From: Branchiostoma belcheri
Lineage: Eukaryota > Chordata > Leptocardii > Amphioxiformes > Branchiostomatidae
NCBI RefSeq assembly: GCF_001625305.1
Contig: NW_017803080.1
Span: forward strand, 180,681-244,680
DNA: 64,000 nucleotides
Reading direction: 5' to 3'
Below, piece after piece: positions 61,266-64,000 of this stretch. The notes under the pieces were generated by a model, which worked only from the letters and a program-made list of their open reading frames with translations, searched no databases and was not told the DNA's origin. A program made the position numbers and the translations under genes. Positions within the stretch are counted from its first letter, which is position 1; each line of letters starts with the position of its first letter.

Positions 61266-61490
61266 TGTGGGGTCATGTGGCACAACGGCAGAGCGTTCGG
61301 CTCGGAAGAAGTCCCAAGTTTGAATCCTGTCATGCTACCGACCTTTTGTCTTTTGGCAGGCACTTTACTCGAATTTTCTTACTTGCTCAGGGGTAAAAAT
61401 GAATATGCCTGATGTCAGTTCATTTGTCTGCATTGGTGGCCGTTGCCTTGTCTTGTGATAAATGTTGCAATAGAAAAATTAATATATCAA
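61266..61490 (+). mobile_element. tRNA-derived SINE copy
   Basis: Begins TGTGGGGTCATGTGGCACAA, has AGTTTGAATCCTG as a B-box-like motif and 'ggcaggcactttact'. It starts 24 bases after the GC donor of exon 61176-61241. Same family as 2790 and 34455. Confidence 0.75.
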
Positions 61491-61813
61491 CTGTTTATGG
61501 CTTTTAAATGACTTGAAATATACTAAAACATGCATTAGTTGCAAATTGGTGGATCTAAAGAAATGGCCATTGACGTCATATTTCACAGTATATAACAGAT
61601 GAGGGATATCAAAAGGAACACTTTTTCTTCAGTTTTACTTGTTATCTGATTATGTCAAATTGGTGGTAAAGCATCGGAATGAAAACAAAAATCTTTCATG
61701 GATTACCCTACTGAAATGTTCACCAGTCCAGGCAAAGAGAACGCCTCATTCCAATTTCAATCATGCCATGACAAACAGGGTCAATTCGATTTCTGTGCGC
61801 AAAACCTTATCGT

Positions 61814-62026
61814 CTACCAGGCTTGGGAAGGTGGCTGGAAAAAGTAGAAATCGGCCAAACACAGAGATAAGCATGCTAAAAAAATTGGCCGTTGAGAGAA
61901 GATTTCGCCGCACCCCAATATTGGGGTTCTGCGAAATCTTCTCTCAACGGAGAGACTCCCTTGGCATGCTTATCTCTGTGTTTGGCCGATTTCTACTTTT
62001 TCCAGCCACCTTCCCAAGCCTGGTAG
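61814..62026. mobile_element. 213-bp foldback preceding the 22-bp array
   Basis: Outer arms of about 63 bp are reverse complements, from CTACCAGGCTTGGGAAGG at 61814 to CCTTCCCAAGCCTGGTAG ending at 62026. The inner arm GTTGAGAGAAGATTTCGC pairs across a perfect 14-bp central palindrome CCCCAATATTGGGG at 61913-61926. A small mismatch region separates the two stems. It could form a long hairpin in DNA or RNA. Confidence 0.88.
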
Positions 62027-62029
62027 AGG

Positions 62030-63540
62030 CTACGAAACCATTTCCATACCGGCGCGCATGCCTTTCCATACCGGCGCGCAAACCTTTCCATACCGGCGCG
62101 AAAACCTTTCCATACCGGCGCGCAACCATTTCCATACCGTAGAGCAAACCTTTCCATACCGGCGCGCGACCATTTCTATACCGACGAGCAACCATTTCTA
62201 CACCGGCGTGCAACCATTTCCATATACCGGCGCGCAACCATTTCTAAACCGGCGAGCAACCATTTCTATACCGGCGAGCAACCATTTCTATACCGGCGAG
62301 CAACCATTTCTATACCGGCGAGCAACCATTTCTATACCGGCGAGCAACCATTTCTACACCGGCGCGCAAACCTTTCCATACCGACGAGCAACCCTTTCTA
62401 TACCGGCGCGGAAACATGTACATACCGACGCGCAATTCTATCCATACCGGCGCGCAAACCTTTCCATACCGGCGCGCAATCCTGTCCATACCGGCGCGCA
62501 ACCATTTTCATACTGGCACCGAAGCATTTCTATACCGACGCGCAACCCTTTCCATACCGGCGCGGAAACATTTCCATACCGGCGCGCAATCCTTTCCATA
62601 CCGGCGCGGAAACATTTCCATACCGGCGCGCAACCCTTTCCATACCGGCGCGCAAACCTTTCCATACCGGCGCGCAACCCTTTCCATACCGGTGCGCAAA
62701 CCTTTCCATACCGGCGCGCAATCCTTTCCATACCGTCACGCAATCCTTTCCATACCGGTTCGCAACCCTTTCCATACAGGAACCGAAACATTTCCATACC
62801 GGCAAGCAACCCTTTCCATACCGGCACCGAAACATTTACCTACCGGTGGGCAATCATTTCCATAACGGCGCGCAATCCTTTCCATACCGGCGCGGAAACC
62901 TTTCCATACCGGCGCGCAATCCTTTCCATACCGATGCGCAATCCTTTCCATTTCGGCGCGCAATCCTTTCCATACCGGCGCGCAATCCTTTCCATACCGG
63001 CGCGCAATCCTTTCCATACCGACGCGCAATCCTTTCCATACCGGTGCGCAAACCTTTCCATACCGGCGCGCAACCATTTCCATACCGGCACCGAAACATT
63101 TACATACCGACGCGCAATCCTTTCCATACCGGTGCGCAATCCTTTCCATACCGGTGCGCAAACCTTTCCATACCGGCGAGCAATCCTTTCCATACCGGCG
63201 CGGAAACATTTACATACCGGCGCGCAATCCTTTCCATACCGGCACGCCGACTGTTACATACCGGCGCACAATCCTTTCCATACCGGCGCGCAACCCTTTC
63301 CATACTGGCGCGGAAACATTTCTATACCGGCGAGCAAACCTTTACATATCGGCGCGCAAACCTTTTTATACCGTCGCGCAAACCTTTACATACCGGCGCG
63401 CAATCATTTCCATACCGCCGCAAACCTTTTTATATCGGCGCGCAACCCTTTCCATACCGGCGCGCAAACCTGTTCATATCGGCACGCAACCATTTCTATA
63501 CCGGCGAGCAACCATCTCTACACCGGCGTGCAAGCCTTAA
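62030..63540. repeat. 22-bp minisatellite array, about 68 units
   Basis: Tandem units of about 22 bp, consensus CCTTTCCATACCGGCGCGCAA, varying at the GCGCGC/GCGAGC/GCACCGA and AACC/AATCC positions. The unit lacks stop codons in most frames, so long frames run through it on both strands, including one of 508 codons on the + strand. Because 22 is not a multiple of 3, the frames rotate every unit and repeat every 66 nt (22 aa). Higher-order structure is visible: runs with GCGAG near 62240-62340 and GCGCGCAATCC near 62880-63020. Confidence 0.93.
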
Positions 63541-63821
63541 ATATCGGTGTCAAAGCGATCTGTGACACCGGGCGAAATCGCTAGCGATTTTGTTCCTCTA
63601 GGGCCCGAGATCACTAGTGATTTGGTCCCCGGAATATCGTATAGTCATAGGTACCGCTCGTGCTTGCACCCGGCTAGGCACCTACTAGTAGGCTGTGTAC
63701 GACTGTACAACTTGTGTCGGGTCACAAGCAAGACATATGTATGAATTAAGATCTAACAAGAGATCGATGACTATTATCAATACCTTCGTCTTGTATGCGT
63801 TTGGGTTGCTAAAGATGTGCA
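63541..63821. other. Spacer inside the minisatellite with palindromes
   Basis: Unique-looking 280 bp. Contains AAATCGCTAGCGATTT (16-bp palindrome, 63575-63590) and ATCACTAGTGAT (63610-63621), each followed by a similar GTTCC/GTCCC word, suggesting a diverged tandem duplication of about 34 bp. The 22-bp array resumes after it. Confidence 0.6.
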
Positions 63822-64000
63822 GCTTTCCATACCGGCGCGCAATCCTTTCCATACCGGCGCGGAAACATTTACATACCGGCGCGCAATCCTTTCCATACCG
63901 GCGCGCAATCCTTTCCATACCGACGCGCAATCCTTTCCATACCGGTGCGCAAACCTTTCCATACAGGTGTGCAATCCTTTCCATGCCGGCGCGCAATCCT
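63822..64000. repeat. 22-bp minisatellite, second block, continues beyond window
   Basis: Same unit and orientation as 62030-63540, starting TTTCCATACCGGCGCGCAAT near 63823 and still running at the window end. Confidence 0.92.

Noticed and set aside
62058..63584. 508-codon open frame with a 22-residue repeat
   Set aside because: The DNA repeat is 22 bp, not a multiple of three, and both strands are open through the array. The openness follows from the repeat unit, and there is no splice or start context of a gene.
62030..64000. CRISPR-like array of regularly spaced short repeats
   Set aside because: The units are contiguous 22-bp tandem repeats without unique spacers, and the DNA is eukaryotic.

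Overview
The window is metazoan genomic DNA: AT-rich, split into many short exons with GT-AG introns, and rich in microsatellites, SINEs, non-LTR and Penelope-like retroelement fragments, foldback elements and TTAA-flanked MITEs. The protein families (NIDO-AMOP-VWD mucin-like, D8C/uromodulin-like, EMI-EGF, Ly6) and the repeat types suggest an invertebrate deuterostome. A lancelet (Branchiostoma) is my best guess, but this is inference from gene content, not a database match.

Layout. (1) 236-24676, + strand: the 3' part of a large mucin-4-like membrane glycoprotein in 28 exons: four calcium-binding EGF exons, NIDO, AMOP, VWD, a post-VWD region, six EGF-type exons, a membrane-proximal region, one transmembrane helix and a short tail. 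All intron phases agree and give an open frame of about 1,473 codons; the 5' end lies upstream of the window. (2) 27835-31706, - strand: a four-exon Ly6/uPAR-type GPI-anchored protein. (3) 35828-36513, - strand: a two-exon, 95-residue single-pass membrane protein whose leader exon resembles that of gene 2. (4) 39383-43225, - strand: a seven-exon D8C-EGF transmembrane protein (285 aa) with a second possible leader exon at 44727-44772. (5) 46899-48629, + strand: leader, EMI domain and two cbEGF exons, head to head with gene 4. (6) 48930-48981 and 60442-61241, + strand: another leader exon behind a TATA box, and a D8C exon followed by a 66-nt exon that exactly parallels gene 4. Parts 5 and 6 may be one uromodulin-like gene with two starts, separated by 11.8 kb of transposon-rich DNA; it continues beyond the window.

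Repeats. Two inverted copies of a TTAA-flanked, piggyBac-like MITE lie at 49552-50534 and 53156-54150. A related element sits in the Ly6 gene (28466-29382). All three carry a perfect RFX-type palindrome and a CRE abutting an inverted CCAAT box. A CR1/Jockey-like insertion with a 10-bp target duplication and an internal deletion lies at 55484-57434. Penelope-like GIY-YIG remnants occur at about 1.2, 3.9 and 37.4 kb. From 61814 to the window end there is a 213-bp foldback followed by a 22-bp minisatellite that is open in several frames on both strands but is not a gene.

Taken together, the genes are cysteine-rich secreted or membrane proteins built from phase-1 modules (leader, EGF, D8C, transmembrane), as expected of an epithelial or mucosal surface locus made by exon shuffling. 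The most unusual signals are the interchangeable phase-1 leader mini-exons, the possible EMI-EGF-EGF-D8C architecture, and a SINE-like repeat that supplies the C terminus and stop codon of the D8C-EGF membrane protein.
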